NCBI GenBank assembly: GCA_025059715.1
Contig: JANXCE010000018.1
Span: 1-42,662 of the forward strand
Source of the DNA: Caldimicrobium sp.
GTDB taxonomy: Bacteria > Desulfobacterota > Thermodesulfobacteria > Thermodesulfobacteriales > Thermodesulfobacteriaceae
DNA length: 42,662 bases
Reading direction: 5' to 3'
Made by a program: the position numbers and the translations under genes. The notes below the pieces were generated by a model. That model ran no database searches and had not been told where the DNA came from. It saw only the letters and a program-made list of their open reading frames with translations. Shown one piece after another: positions 8,873 to 17,424 of this stretch. How positions within the stretch are numbered: the first letter of the stretch is position 1; every line of letters begins with the position of its first letter.

Positions 8873-9919
8873 ATGGTTGACATGAAGAGGATTGCGATAG
8901 CCATGAGTGGAGGAGTAGATAGCTCCTATTCTGCCCTCCTTCTAAAGAAGACCTATGCACCAAAGGGAACCATAGTAGGAGTTAGTTTTTTACTCTTTGA
9001 GGAGCTTAGGCCCCAATTGGAGAAGGCAAGACAAATTGCGGAACATATAGGCATAGAACATCATATCATTGATTTAAGAGAGGATTTTCAGAGGGAGGTA
9101 AAGGACTATTTTCTAAGAAGTTATGCCCAGGGGCTTACCCCTAATCCCTGTGCCATCTGTAACCGGACAATCAAATTCGGTTTAGTTCCAAGGCTTATTC
9201 TGAAGAGTATAAGTGTTGATGGATATGCAACAGGGCATTATGTCTCAAAGGGCGAACACAAGGGCTATATTTTATTGAAGAGCTCCTCTAACAAAGCCAG
9301 AGACCAATCTTACTTTTTAGCCCTTATCGAGAGAGATCTAATTCCCTTGCTTCTTTTTCCTGTAGGCAATTTCTCCAATAAGGAGGAAGTTATTAAATTA
9401 GCGAAGGAGGAGGGATTAAATATCTTTCAATTCAAAGAATCACAGGATGTTTGCTTTCTACAGGGTAAAACCCTTCGAGAATATCTCAGAGAGTATCTGC
9501 CTGAAAGAGAAGGTGAGATCATATATAGAGGAAAAAGAGTCGGAACCCACATGGGCATTCATTTTTACACCTTAGGTCAAAGAAAAGGCCTAAGAATCCC
9601 CTTAGGTAGACCTCTATATATAGTAAGGATTGATGAAAGAGAAAATAAATTATACCTTGGAGATGAGCAGGAACTCCTGAGAGAAAGTTTTTATGTTAAG
9701 GATATAAATTTTCATCTGCCATTAGATAGATGGAACAGGGTCAGTGCCCAAATAAGATATAGAACTGAAAGGATTGTGATCTCGGATATAGTTCCAGAGG
9801 GTTCCCTTTGGAGAATAAAACTTGCAAAACCTACAAAGAGAATTACCCCTGGACAAATTTGTGCCTTCTACGAAGGAGACTATCTTTTAGGCGGAGGTAT
9901 AATTGCTAAAGATATTTAG
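8873..9919 (+). CDS. mnmA: tRNA-specific 2-thiouridylase MnmA
   Basis: 348 residues from the chosen start. The PP-loop SGGVDSS opens the protein; TPNPCAICN carries the first catalytic cysteine and ESQDVCFL the second, with the central and C-terminal beta-barrel domains complete. It makes 2-thiouridine at tRNA wobble U34. The start is uncertain: ATG 8873 has AAGGA ending 4 nt upstream; ATG 8882 (MKRIAIAMSGG) gives the family N-terminus but a longer spacing; extension to 8807 adds unconserved sequence. It is divergent from ycaO, and its last 14 nt overlap antisense the end of flgL. No cysteine desulfurase or Tus-relay gene is adjacent. Confidence 0.94.
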   Translation: MVDMKRIAIAMSGGVDSSYSALLLKKTYAPKGTIVGVSFLLFEELRPQLEKARQIAEHIGIEHHIIDLREDFQREVKDYFLRSYAQGLTPNPCAICNRTIKFGLVPRLILKSISVDGYATGHYVSKGEHKGYILLKSSSNKARDQSYFLALIERDLIPLLLFPVGNFSNKEEVIKLAKEEGLNIFQFKESQDVCFLQGKTLREYLREYLPEREGEIIYRGKRVGTHMGIHFYTLGQRKGLRIPLGRPLYIVRIDERENKLYLGDEQELLRESFYVKDINFHLPLDRWNRVSAQIRYRTERIVISDIVPEGSLWRIKLAKPTKRITPGQICAFYEGDYLLGGGIIAKDI

Positions 9920-10847
9920 CCAGATTCATATCGGAAAACATGGCAACCGCCCTAAGAGCTGCATCATAGGCAATACTTAGACTTTGGAGTTTGGTAGCAA
10001 GTTTAGCTAAATCGGCACTTTCTATCTGTCCCAGATTGCTTTCTATAGTTGCTTTAAAATCCTCATAGAGAATCTTTTTGGTCTCCAAATGGGCCATTTG
10101 AGCTCCGATTTTTCCTCTCTTTCCTGCTATATAGTTGTAAACTGCATCTAACTTTCCTATTATCTCTTGGATATTATACTGTTCAGTCTCATAATTAATT
10201 TCGTTGTTGGCAAGCAAGGTCCTTTTCAAACTTAAAAGGGCCTCAAAGATTCCTGAATCCATGAAAATCCTTTGTCCGCTTTCACCAAGGCTCATCTTCA
10301 TGTCTCGGTCATAACCAATTTCGAAGTCTTCCACTGACCCATGGTAAGTAATCCTTTCTATAATCTGACCGTCGGGCAGGGTCTCTCTTTCTAATCTAAA
10401 GGGGGCTTCTCCGGGTTTGTAACCTGTGGTTTTTTGACCGCCAAAAAGATATTTCTCTCCCAGTTGAGAATTAGCCAGCGCAAGGAGGCTCTTAAGGATA
10501 TGGTCAATTTCTTCGGCGGTAGCTTTGCGGGCATTTAGGTCTTGGTTAGCATTCGCTGACTGTAAGGCAAGAATCTTTGCTCGAGAAATTAAATCCTCCA
10601 CATTCATTAAAGTAGCTTCTTGAGCCTTTAAAAAGGCATATCCCTCATCTATAGCTCTCATGAAGCGTTCCATACGAGCAATACCTTGTTTATAATTCAA
10701 AGCCACTACCGCCGACGGCGGATCATCAGAGGGACGAAGAAAGTTCCTCCCCGAGGAAATTTTCAGCTGGGAGGTATTGATCTCAGAGGAAAGTCTTTCC
10801 AGATCAGCAAGAAAGGCTCCAAATTTAGTGTTCATACCTATTCTCAT
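9906..10847 (-). CDS. flgL: flagellar hook-associated protein 3 FlgL
   Basis: 313 residues. The flagellin-like N-terminal helix has LSSEINTSQLKISSGRNFLRPSDDP spread over residues 17-41, and the C-terminus has the matching coiled coil ending near AVAMFSDMNLAKYL. It forms the second hook-filament junction ring, exported through the flagellar type III apparatus. It is the last gene of the flagellar operon, 15 nt after flgK, and is convergent with mnmA with a 14-nt overlap. Confidence 0.93.
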   Translation of the reverse strand: MRIGMNTKFGAFLADLERLSSEINTSQLKISSGRNFLRPSDDPPSAVVALNYKQGIARMERFMRAIDEGYAFLKAQEATLMNVEDLISRAKILALQSANANQDLNARKATAEEIDHILKSLLALANSQLGEKYLFGGQKTTGYKPGEAPFRLERETLPDGQIIERITYHGSVEDFEIGYDRDMKMSLGESGQRIFMDSGIFEALLSLKRTLLANNEINYETEQYNIQEIIGKLDAVYNYIAGKRGKIGAQMAHLETKKILYEDFKATIESNLGQIESADLAKLATKLQSLSIAYDAALRAVAMFSDMNLAKYL

Positions 10848-10862
10848 AGGGCCTCACCTCAA

Positions 10863-13800
10863 TTACCTCTTGGCAGTAATTAATGCTTCAAACATGTCTT
10901 CTACTGTGGAAAGAATCTTAGCAGTGGCAGTGAAGGCTTGTTGATACTTTATCAGATTTGCCATCTCTTCATCTAAGGAGACCCCTGAAATACTATCCTT
11001 AATAGCGGAAAGCTGTCTTAAAAGATCTTGTAAAAAGGTCTTACTTTCATTCACTGCTTTAGTAGCTGTGCCTACTTCCCCGGTTATTGAAGCATAGTAA
11101 TTTTCCAGATTAGATAAATTTAAGGCCTCTCTGGTTTCTAAGGCAGAGTCCGCAATAGCTTGGGCTATCCTGTTATCTCCCCTTTTTAATTCATAGGGCT
11201 TTAATCTGTGGATTAACCCCTCAGAGGCCCTCTCTTTCCGAGAAAGTTTAGCTAAAAGGAAGGAGATGAAATTTTGACTTTGACCATCGCTCTCCATGCT
11301 AAAATACTGAAAGTTCCCATCTTTGAGATTAATTTTAAGTCTTCCCCAGGGGTCAAAGGAAGCCTCTATATCTAAGATGCCATTTCCATTCAGGTCAAGA
11401 CCATTTAACCAGGTAAGAATATTATTTAAGGTGGGATTATTGAAAGAAAAGGAAGTAGTAAGGGAATTACCTTCTGGGGTATAGAGAGTTAGAGTTATAG
11501 TTTGAGAGCCAAAGCTAAGATTTGGAGAAGGCACAGGATAATCACTCAAGTAGAAGTATTGATTACTTCTCTGATTATATCGCAAGTAATCCTTAGTGAG
11601 TTTAACTTCAATGAGAGGAAGGGAGTCAAAATTACTTTCTGGCTGTGGCCGTGTATCCTCAAGCACAAAACTTTTTGTTTTATAAAGTCCAGTAGTCTCA
11701 ATGATAAGCTTTCCCTCTCTATCCAGTCGAGCAGATAGGGCAAAGGGTGCATTTTCCACACTGTTTATGGTTCTAAGCACTTGAAAGAGAGAGCCACCGC
11801 TATAAAGCTCAATCCTAAAAGGATCTATTACTCCATCCTCACTCTCCTTGGTATCAAGGGCTCTTCCCTTTTCATCAAAGAGATAAGCAGAGATTTCACC
11901 TAATTTGAGAGCCTCAACTCCCGTTTGCGTCCTGATTAGATTCCAGGTTCCTTCATAGGGGCTATTGCCATCCTCCTCAATCTCAATAACAAAGTAGTTT
12001 GCACCAGAGGGTGCCCCTACCTCGGACCTATCAAGCCAAATGTAGAAATTATCGCCAAGCATCTGGGCCCTAAGTCCACTTACGCTGTCGAAATTAGTGA
12101 TTAAACCTTCTAAATTACTTGAGGGTGCGACCAGGCTTGAGGCAACTAAATTTCCTTGAGAGTCAAAAAACTTAACTCTATAGGAGGTTGAGGTAGAGGG
12201 ATCAATAGTGCTCTTTCCTAAATAGAGGGTAGGCCTCACCAAGGGCTCAAGTCCTGAAAGATAGGAGATTTCTTTAGCCCCTTGCCATCTTAAGGAAGGA
12301 ACTAAAATGTTTTGCTCCTTTAAAAAGGTGACAAAACTGTCACTACTTAAGGGATTTGCACCAACATAGCGCTCCCCTATCTCAAAGCCAAAAACCTTGC
12401 TCTGGTTAGGCTCCAATCGCAAGACCATCCTCTGAGATTCATCAAGATAGGCCCTGAAAAAGGGTAGGTGGTTAAGTTTTCTTAAAATATCTCCCAGGGT
12501 GTCAAAGGTATCCGCGGGATCGTTGGGATCATCATAATCTATTGGTATCTCGTAGGCTTTTAAAGTCTCATTCCACATTACAAGGGGATTTAAACCTGTT
12601 CCATTGTAATTTACCTCAAAGAAGACCGCTTCAGCAGGGGCTCTGCTCGTCACTAACTCCAACCTCAAAATTCCCCTTTCATAATAAGCCCTTATTCCAC
12701 CTTCTCCATTTAAGATTTCTGGAAACTCTTTAAAGGATGTGCCTGCCCTAATTATTAAGGGACCTCCGGTAGGATTCCCCTGGGCATCCTTAAAGGTGAT
12801 AATTAGATCACCATCTATGGCATTAGTAGTGGTTAAACCTTCGTATATAGATAGAGGAGGGTAGGGGAAAACCTCTCCTCTCTCATCCACTGGCCGCACA
12901 TAGAGCCTATCTATTTGAAAATTAATGTCTGTATTGAAAAGGGGATGCGAACTTCTAAAGCTTCCAAAGAAGGCTTCACTACTTCTTAAGGCATAAACAT
13001 CCATCTTTCCAGAAGCAATAAGTTCTGGTTTTCTGACAAGGAGGGGATTTACTTGAAACTCGGCGGGATCCAATCCCACGAAGAAAAGATTTATTCCTGT
13101 GGAGAGGAGAATTCCTGAGGTGTCATTGGAAAAGGCATAAGCCCAGCCCTCTTTTGCCTGAAACACAAGCTTTCCTCCCCTTACTATGACTCTAATTTGG
13201 TAGTTAGAGCCCGTCTCATAACCTGCCTCGGAAAGGGCTCGATTAATCTGATTAGCCAAATCCTCTATAGTTGAGTCCTCGTGAAGATGGAGATCTACCC
13301 TCACCGGGTTAAGTTGACCCTTATCATTTCTAACCCAAATATAAAAAAAGCCAGACCTATTGAGTTCTAAAAAATAGGGCAGTTCCTTGATATAACGAGT
13401 AGCCTGATAGGCCCCCTCCAGTTCCCCCTTAAAGAACTCTAAACCTACTCCTTGAGTGTGGAGCTCATTAACCGCCTTTATAAGTTCCTCGCCGAATAGC
13501 TTTAGTTTTCCAGCTAAATTTAGCTCTAAGACCCTTCGTTGATAGGCGGGATCATCAAAGGTGCCCCAACTTAGCTGAGGGGGTGCGGAAAGGATTTGAA
13601 ATTCAAGTCTTCCCGAGCCTCTAAAGGCATCTTCTATAAATAGTCTTCCCTCTTTAAGGTAAGCTCTAACGGTATAACTATACGCCCTTTCAATTTCATT
13701 CAAAAATTCTCTTAGAGTTTTATCTCCAGTGATAGTGAAGTTTCCCTGAACTTCCCTGCCAAAGTGGTCTCTTCCCTGAAAAACAATGGTGCCTGTGGAG

Positions 13801-14753
13801 ATTCCGAGGTCTTGAAAGGTATCTCTCTCTCCTAAGGGTCTTCCGCCCAAGTAGAGGGCAGAAGTGCTGGAAACGTATTCATAGTTGTAGCTATCGGAGA
13901 GTTGTTCCAAAAGCTTCAACCACCCTCCTAATTCTCCATTTGTAACCTCTTTGCCGGTTAGAGGCACTCTCTCTCCTTGGGACCCCACCCAATAAACATC
14001 GGTCCCCGAAATTTCAAGCTTCCAGCTATAACCCACATTAACCAAGTTAAAACCCTTTCCAAGGACTATATTATAAGCCCCTTCTTTAGTCTCAAAGTAT
14101 TGAAGCCCTGCCAGCTGAGAGAGTTCTCCCACTATACGATCTCTCTGATCTCGGAGATCGTTAGCAGTCCTACCCCCAGACTCCCTGGCAATCACCTGTA
14201 AATTTAATTCCGCAATCTGAGAAGAAAGTCTATTGATTTTATCTACTATCTCTTTCAGTTTAAGGCCTATCTGAGTTTCTAAATCTTTCATTCCTTGAAA
14301 TTTAGCTTGGAACGCCTCCACAATTAGCTTTCCAGTTTCAATAACCTGGGTCCTTGCAGATAGGTTCTCAGGATAGTTAGATAGATTCTGCCAGGAGCTC
14401 CAAAACTCTCTCAAAATTTTGGACAATCCGCTGTCTTGGGTTTCATTGAAGAGACTCTCCAGTATTCGGAGTCCAGACTCACTTGCAGAAAAAAGTCCTA
14501 AGTCCATCCTTTTTAGATTTATGTTTCTCTCTAAAAAGGCATCAAAGTAACGGATGATCTTTTCAATTTTAGACCCTGCTCCAAGGGAACCCACCGGGGA
14601 TGGACTTGGTGGATAAGTGGTTTCAACAGCCTTTTGTCTCGAAAAGGCTGGATTGTTTACATTAGCAACATTGTGGGAAATGACAGAAGTTGCGGTCTGA
14701 AAGTTTAACAGAGCATTTTTGGCAATATTTAAAGCAGAGGATAATCCAGCCAT
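10863..14753 (-). CDS. flgK: flagellar hook-associated protein 1 FlgK, giant form
   Basis: 1296 residues, roughly twice the usual 450-650. The N-terminus is standard (ALNIAKNALLNFQTATSVIS, then SHNVANVNNPAFSRQ), as is the VNELHTQGVGL segment near 428 and the C-terminal helix with SLDEEMANLIKYQQAFTATA near 1260. Between about 450 and 1190 lies a large insert built of beta-rich modules. At least seven places (about 345, 493, 672, 750, 880, 990 and 1107) repeat a short helix ending in IN/LN/IE followed by hydrophobic-A-hydrophobic, a turn, then G-x-L strand, like the flagellin hook-IN module. The insert should protrude from the hook-filament junction. The frame is open throughout, without sign of error. 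It follows flgN by 3 nt. Confidence 0.93.
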   Translation of the reverse strand: MAGLSSALNIAKNALLNFQTATSVISHNVANVNNPAFSRQKAVETTYPPSPSPVGSLGAGSKIEKIIRYFDAFLERNINLKRMDLGLFSASESGLRILESLFNETQDSGLSKILREFWSSWQNLSNYPENLSARTQVIETGKLIVEAFQAKFQGMKDLETQIGLKLKEIVDKINRLSSQIAELNLQVIARESGGRTANDLRDQRDRIVGELSQLAGLQYFETKEGAYNIVLGKGFNLVNVGYSWKLEISGTDVYWVGSQGERVPLTGKEVTNGELGGWLKLLEQLSDSYNYEYVSSTSALYLGGRPLGERDTFQDLGISTGTIVFQGRDHFGREVQGNFTITGDKTLREFLNEIERAYSYTVRAYLKEGRLFIEDAFRGSGRLEFQILSAPPQLSWGTFDDPAYQRRVLELNLAGKLKLFGEELIKAVNELHTQGVGLEFFKGELEGAYQATRYIKELPYFLELNRSGFFYIWVRNDKGQLNPVRVDLHLHEDSTIEDLANQINRALSEAGYETGSNYQIRVIVRGGKLVFQAKEGWAYAFSNDTSGILLSTGINLFFVGLDPAEFQVNPLLVRKPELIASGKMDVYALRSSEAFFGSFRSSHPLFNTDINFQIDRLYVRPVDERGEVFPYPPLSIYEGLTTTNAIDGDLIITFKDAQGNPTGGPLIIRAGTSFKEFPEILNGEGGIRAYYERGILRLELVTSRAPAEAVFFEVNYNGTGLNPLVMWNETLKAYEIPIDYDDPNDPADTFDTLGDILRKLNHLPFFRAYLDESQRMVLRLEPNQSKVFGFEIGERYVGANPLSSDSFVTFLKEQNILVPSLRWQGAKEISYLSGLEPLVRPTLYLGKSTIDPSTSTSYRVKFFDSQGNLVASSLVAPSSNLEGLITNFDSVSGLRAQMLGDNFYIWLDRSEVGAPSGANYFVIEIEEDGNSPYEGTWNLIRTQTGVEALKLGEISAYLFDEKGRALDTKESEDGVIDPFRIELYSGGSLFQVLRTINSVENAPFALSARLDREGKLIIETTGLYKTKSFVLEDTRPQPESNFDSLPLIEVKLTKDYLRYNQRSNQYFYLSDYPVPSPNLSFGSQTITLTLYTPEGNSLTTSFSFNNPTLNNILTWLNGLDLNGNGILDIEASFDPWGRLKINLKDGNFQYFSMESDGQSQNFISFLLAKLSRKERASEGLIHRLKPYELKRGDNRIAQAIADSALETREALNLSNLENYYASITGEVGTATKAVNESKTFLQDLLRQLSAIKDSISGVSLDEEMANLIKYQQAFTATAKILSTVEDMFEALITAKR

Positions 14754-14756
14754 AGG

Positions 14757-15086
14757 TTAGGCGCTCCTAACAATCAATCTACCCTCTGAGAAGGTTTTCT
14801 CGTTATTGTAGGTCTCCCTATTAATAAAAAAGCTATTTAACATACGATAGGCTTCCTCAATAAAACTTAATCCAGCTTCAATTATCTTGCGATTTTGCTC
14901 ATTCTTCTCTCTAAGTTCTTTTAAAATTTCTAACTCTTCTGAACTAAGATCACCCTGTTGAAGTAAGTGAAGTAGTCTAACTTTGTAAGCGGACCACTTG
15001 AGGATTTCATCCGCTGCTCCCTTAATCAAGGCACTTCTTTCCTCTTCTAAAACTCTTTTAAGTTCCAAAAGTTCCCTTCTTACCAT
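14757..15086 (-). CDS. flgN: FlgN-family flagellar export chaperone
   Basis: 109 residues, almost entirely helical with heptad-like leucine/glutamate spacing (LLELKRVLEEERSALIKG at the start, LKELREKNEQNRKIIEAGL near 65). FlgN binds FlgK and FlgL in the cytoplasm and delivers them to the export gate. Sequence identity in this family is low, so the call rests largely on helical make-up plus position directly upstream of flgK, where flgN normally lies. The anti-sigma factor FlgM, often next to it, is not seen. Confidence 0.75.
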   Translation of the reverse strand: MVRRELLELKRVLEEERSALIKGAADEILKWSAYKVRLLHLLQQGDLSSEELEILKELREKNEQNRKIIEAGLSFIEEAYRMLNSFFINRETYNNEKTFSEGRLIVRSA

Positions 15087-15101
15087 AAAAAGATGCCTCC
15101 T

Positions 15102-15431
15102 TTATCTATTTTCGGCTTTAAAAAGTTTGTTCTTAAAATAGGGGCTTTTCTCTAAGTTCTTTCTTAGGTAATCTCCCAAGCCTCCCTCTCTTCCGGAGAC
15201 TCTTCTTGCAATCTCCTGATATAGGTAGTCCTGAAATATTCTTCGCTCTAAGGTCTCAGGGAAAAAACCGCTTTTAATATCCCCTCTGTCCAATCCTTTT
15301 AAAATTTCATACCACAGCAGAGACTCAAACTCCGCACAAAGTTTTTTCAATGCAAGTTGAGGATCTCTCTTAGCAAGTTCCCTTATTTGAGTTAAGTTTT
15401 GAAAATGAAGGGTATAACTATCTACCTTCAT
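15102..15431 (-). CDS. flgJ: FlgJ rod-binding domain protein
   Basis: 109 residues. It has the rod-binding signature: LCAEFESLLWYEILKGL near 30-46 followed by the DYLYQEIARRVSGREGGLGDYL-type region near 70-90. Only the N-terminal rod-capping domain is present; the C-terminal peptidoglycan hydrolase domain of enteric FlgJ is absent, as in many non-enteric bacteria. It would act in the periplasm as the rod cap. It lies 16 nt after flgI and 15 nt before flgN. A separate muramidase must be encoded elsewhere if needed. Confidence 0.85.
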   Translation of the reverse strand: MKVDSYTLHFQNLTQIRELAKRDPQLALKKLCAEFESLLWYEILKGLDRGDIKSGFFPETLERRIFQDYLYQEIARRVSGREGGLGDYLRKNLEKSPYFKNKLFKAENR

Positions 15432-15447
15432 TGACTTTTTACTCCCT

Positions 15448-16566
15448 CTAAATAATAATTAAATCCGCATGTAGGGCTCCGGCAGCCTTAATAGCCTGTA
15501 AGACCGCTATAAGTTCCCTTGCGGTAGCTCCCACTGCATTTAGAGCTCTAATCAACTCTCCTAAGGTAGCTCCCTCCTCAAGAACCACAATTCGTGCCCT
15601 TTCCTCTTTAGCAGCTACCTCTGTTCTTGGCACAACTACAGTTTCCCCTCTTCCAAAGGGTAACGGTTGAACTACCTCCGGAGTTTCTCTTACCTCTACG
15701 CTTAAATTTCCATGAGCCACCGCAACCCTGGAAATACGCACATTTTCACCAATTATCACTGTGCCAGTTTTCTCATCTATAACTACTCTGGCTGGAACAT
15801 CGGGCTTAATAGCTATGTTTCCTATCTCTCCCAAAAGGGCAACAACCCTACCTCTATAATTTTCAGGCACACGAAGCTCAATAGTCTTCATGTCTACAGG
15901 ATTAGCAACTCTTTTCCTCAAGTAATTATTGATGGCTTCACTTGCCTGCACAGTAGTTGAAAAATCCTCTGTTTTTAAAGAGATCGTGACTTTCTCCAGG
16001 GAATTTAGGTCTTCCATGGGAACCTCTCTTTCAATGATAGCTCCATTGGGCACCTTTCCCACCGTAGGGTGATTAACTTGAGCCTGCGCTCCTGCTCCAG
16101 CCACGGCAAAGCCTCCAATGGAAACTGGTCCTTGAGCTAAGGCATAAACCTTGCCATCAGGTCCCATCAAAGGTGTCATTAATAAGGTGCCCCCTTGCAA
16201 ATTCTTAGCATCTCCCAGGGCCGAGACCTGCACGTCCACCCTCTGCCCCGGCTTCACATAAGGAGGAAGATAGGCAGTCACCAGAACCGCAGCCACATTC
16301 TTTAGTTTCACCTGCTCCTTGGGCACCCTGATGCCAAACTTCTCTAACATATTCACTACCGATTGCACGGTAAACTTGGTCTGATCCCCATCTCCAGTGC
16401 CCTTTAGCCCCACCACCAAACCATAGCCCACCAAATAGTTACCCCGCACACCCTCTATGTCCATAATATCCTTTAATCGCACCGATAAACCAACCACTGG
16501 AGTTAAAAGCGTAAATAATAGGGCCAATAAAATGTAATACAAGTAAGCACTAACTCTGACTCTCAT
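15448..16566 (-). CDS. flgI: flagellar P-ring protein FlgI
   Basis: 372 residues, the usual length. An N-terminal Sec signal (about 1-28, YILLALLFTLLTPVVGLS) precedes SVRLKDIMDIEGVRGN and the strongly conserved VGLKGTGDGDQT. The C-terminus ends IKAAGALHADLIII as in the family. It forms the ring in the peptidoglycan layer around the rod. The ATG at 16566 follows an AGAGG ribosome site located in the 15-nt gap after a 33-residue peptide gene. Confidence 0.96.
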   Translation of the reverse strand: MRVRVSAYLYYILLALLFTLLTPVVGLSVRLKDIMDIEGVRGNYLVGYGLVVGLKGTGDGDQTKFTVQSVVNMLEKFGIRVPKEQVKLKNVAAVLVTAYLPPYVKPGQRVDVQVSALGDAKNLQGGTLLMTPLMGPDGKVYALAQGPVSIGGFAVAGAGAQAQVNHPTVGKVPNGAIIEREVPMEDLNSLEKVTISLKTEDFSTTVQASEAINNYLRKRVANPVDMKTIELRVPENYRGRVVALLGEIGNIAIKPDVPARVVIDEKTGTVIIGENVRISRVAVAHGNLSVEVRETPEVVQPLPFGRGETVVVPRTEVAAKEERARIVVLEEGATLGELIRALNAVGATARELIAVLQAIKAAGALHADLIII

Positions 16567-16581
16567 GGAAGGCCTCTACCT

Positions 16582-16683
16582 TTAAATTTTAGTAAAAACA
16601 AAATGCACCAAGCCAAAGAGACTCAAACAGAAGAGAAGTGTTAAAATAAAAACCTTCTTAACTGTTCTCATAAAGGCTCTCAT
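16582..16683 (-). CDS. 33-residue predicted single-pass membrane peptide between flgH and flgI
   Basis: An ATG at 16683 preceded by a strong AAGGGGGTG ribosome site at about 6-7 nt opens a 33-codon frame. It starts MRAFMRTVKKV, continues with a hydrophobic segment of about 20 residues (FILTLLFCLSLFGLVHFVF) and ends TKI. The positive N-terminus and single helix suggest an inner-membrane peptide with the N-terminus inside, or an uncleaved signal-like sequence. It lies 27 nt after the flgH stop and 15 nt before the flgI start, so it fits the spacing of the operon. I know no family for it. The strong ribosome site and the otherwise unexplained 144-nt gap are the main support. Confidence 0.6.
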   Translation of the reverse strand: MRAFMRTVKKVFILTLLFCLSLFGLVHFVFTKI

Positions 16684-16710
16684 AATTTCACCCCCTTCTT
16701 TGACTTTTAA

Positions 16711-17424
16711 TTAAAAGAGCCAAAACAGCTGTAATAGTCTGGTTAAAATTCCTGGGCCACTTGCTGCCTCACTAGCTGGTCCCTTGCCACTATACTCCAC
16801 ATATAGGTCCGAAAGCTTAGTAGAGACCACAGAGTTATCCGCCTCTATGTCCTGGGGTCTAACAATTCCTGTAATAGTTATGTATTCGAGATCTCGGTTT
16901 CTTTTAATGCTTCGCACGCCCTGCACAACTAAATTCCCATTAGGCAAAACTTCGACAACTCGAGCAGATATTGTAGCCACAATCCTGCTTTCTCTCTGGA
17001 TTTGCCCCAGTCCAGAGGTGCTTGAGGTAATACCTGCATCTACAAGCTTAGTTGGGTCAAATCCTGTGGGCAAGGGCAAGGTCTTTTCAAGTTGATTCTC
17101 ATAGCCCAGGAGCCGATTTATACCCGCCTTTATAGAACTCGTCTTACCACTCCCTTGTTTCACATTATTTGAAGTCTGATAGGTTTCTACAATCTTGATA
17201 GTAAGAATATCTCCAACAAATCTTGCCCTATTGTCCGCAAAGGCAAAAATACTTGCTCCTTCTCTGAACAGCGAACCCTTACTCGGCAAAGTAGGTATAA
17301 TTGGCTCGGGAAAATCCACTTTCGGAGGTGGTGGCGGAGGTGGAGGGGTCTTAGGATCAAATTCCCAGCACCCACAAAGGACTAACATAGTAATCATACC
17401 AAGGGGAAGTAAAATTCCCTTCAT
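16711..17424 (-). CDS. flgH: flagellar L-ring lipoprotein FlgH
   Basis: 237 residues. A lipoprotein signal ends in LCGC with the lipidated cysteine at residue 19. It is followed by a linker with eight consecutive prolines (about 27-34), then SLFREGASIFAFADNRARFVGDILTIKI, and the C-terminal VRPQDIEADNSVVSTKL, both typical of FlgH. It forms the outer-membrane ring, which shows that the organism has an outer membrane. Its ATG overlaps the flgA stop by one base (TGATG). The octaproline linker is uncommon and may space the ring domain from the membrane anchor. Confidence 0.94.
   Translation of the reverse strand: MKGILLPLGMITMLVLCGCWEFDPKTPPPPPPPPKVDFPEPIIPTLPSKGSLFREGASIFAFADNRARFVGDILTIKIVETYQTSNNVKQGSGKTSSIKAGINRLLGYENQLEKTLPLPTGFDPTKLVDAGITSSTSGLGQIQRESRIVATISARVVEVLPNGNLVVQGVRSIKRNRDLEYITITGIVRPQDIEADNSVVSTKLSDLYVEYSGKGPASEAASGPGILTRLLQLFWLF

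Noticed and set aside
11502-11761. Frames of 71-78 codons on both strands inside flgK
   Set aside because: They are out-of-frame shadows; the flgK frame is continuous and coding-like across the region.
16582-16683. The 33-residue frame as a truncated flagellar gene remnant
   Set aside because: It has its own strong ribosome site and a complete hydrophobic peptide; no resemblance to FlgH, FlgI or FlgA pieces.
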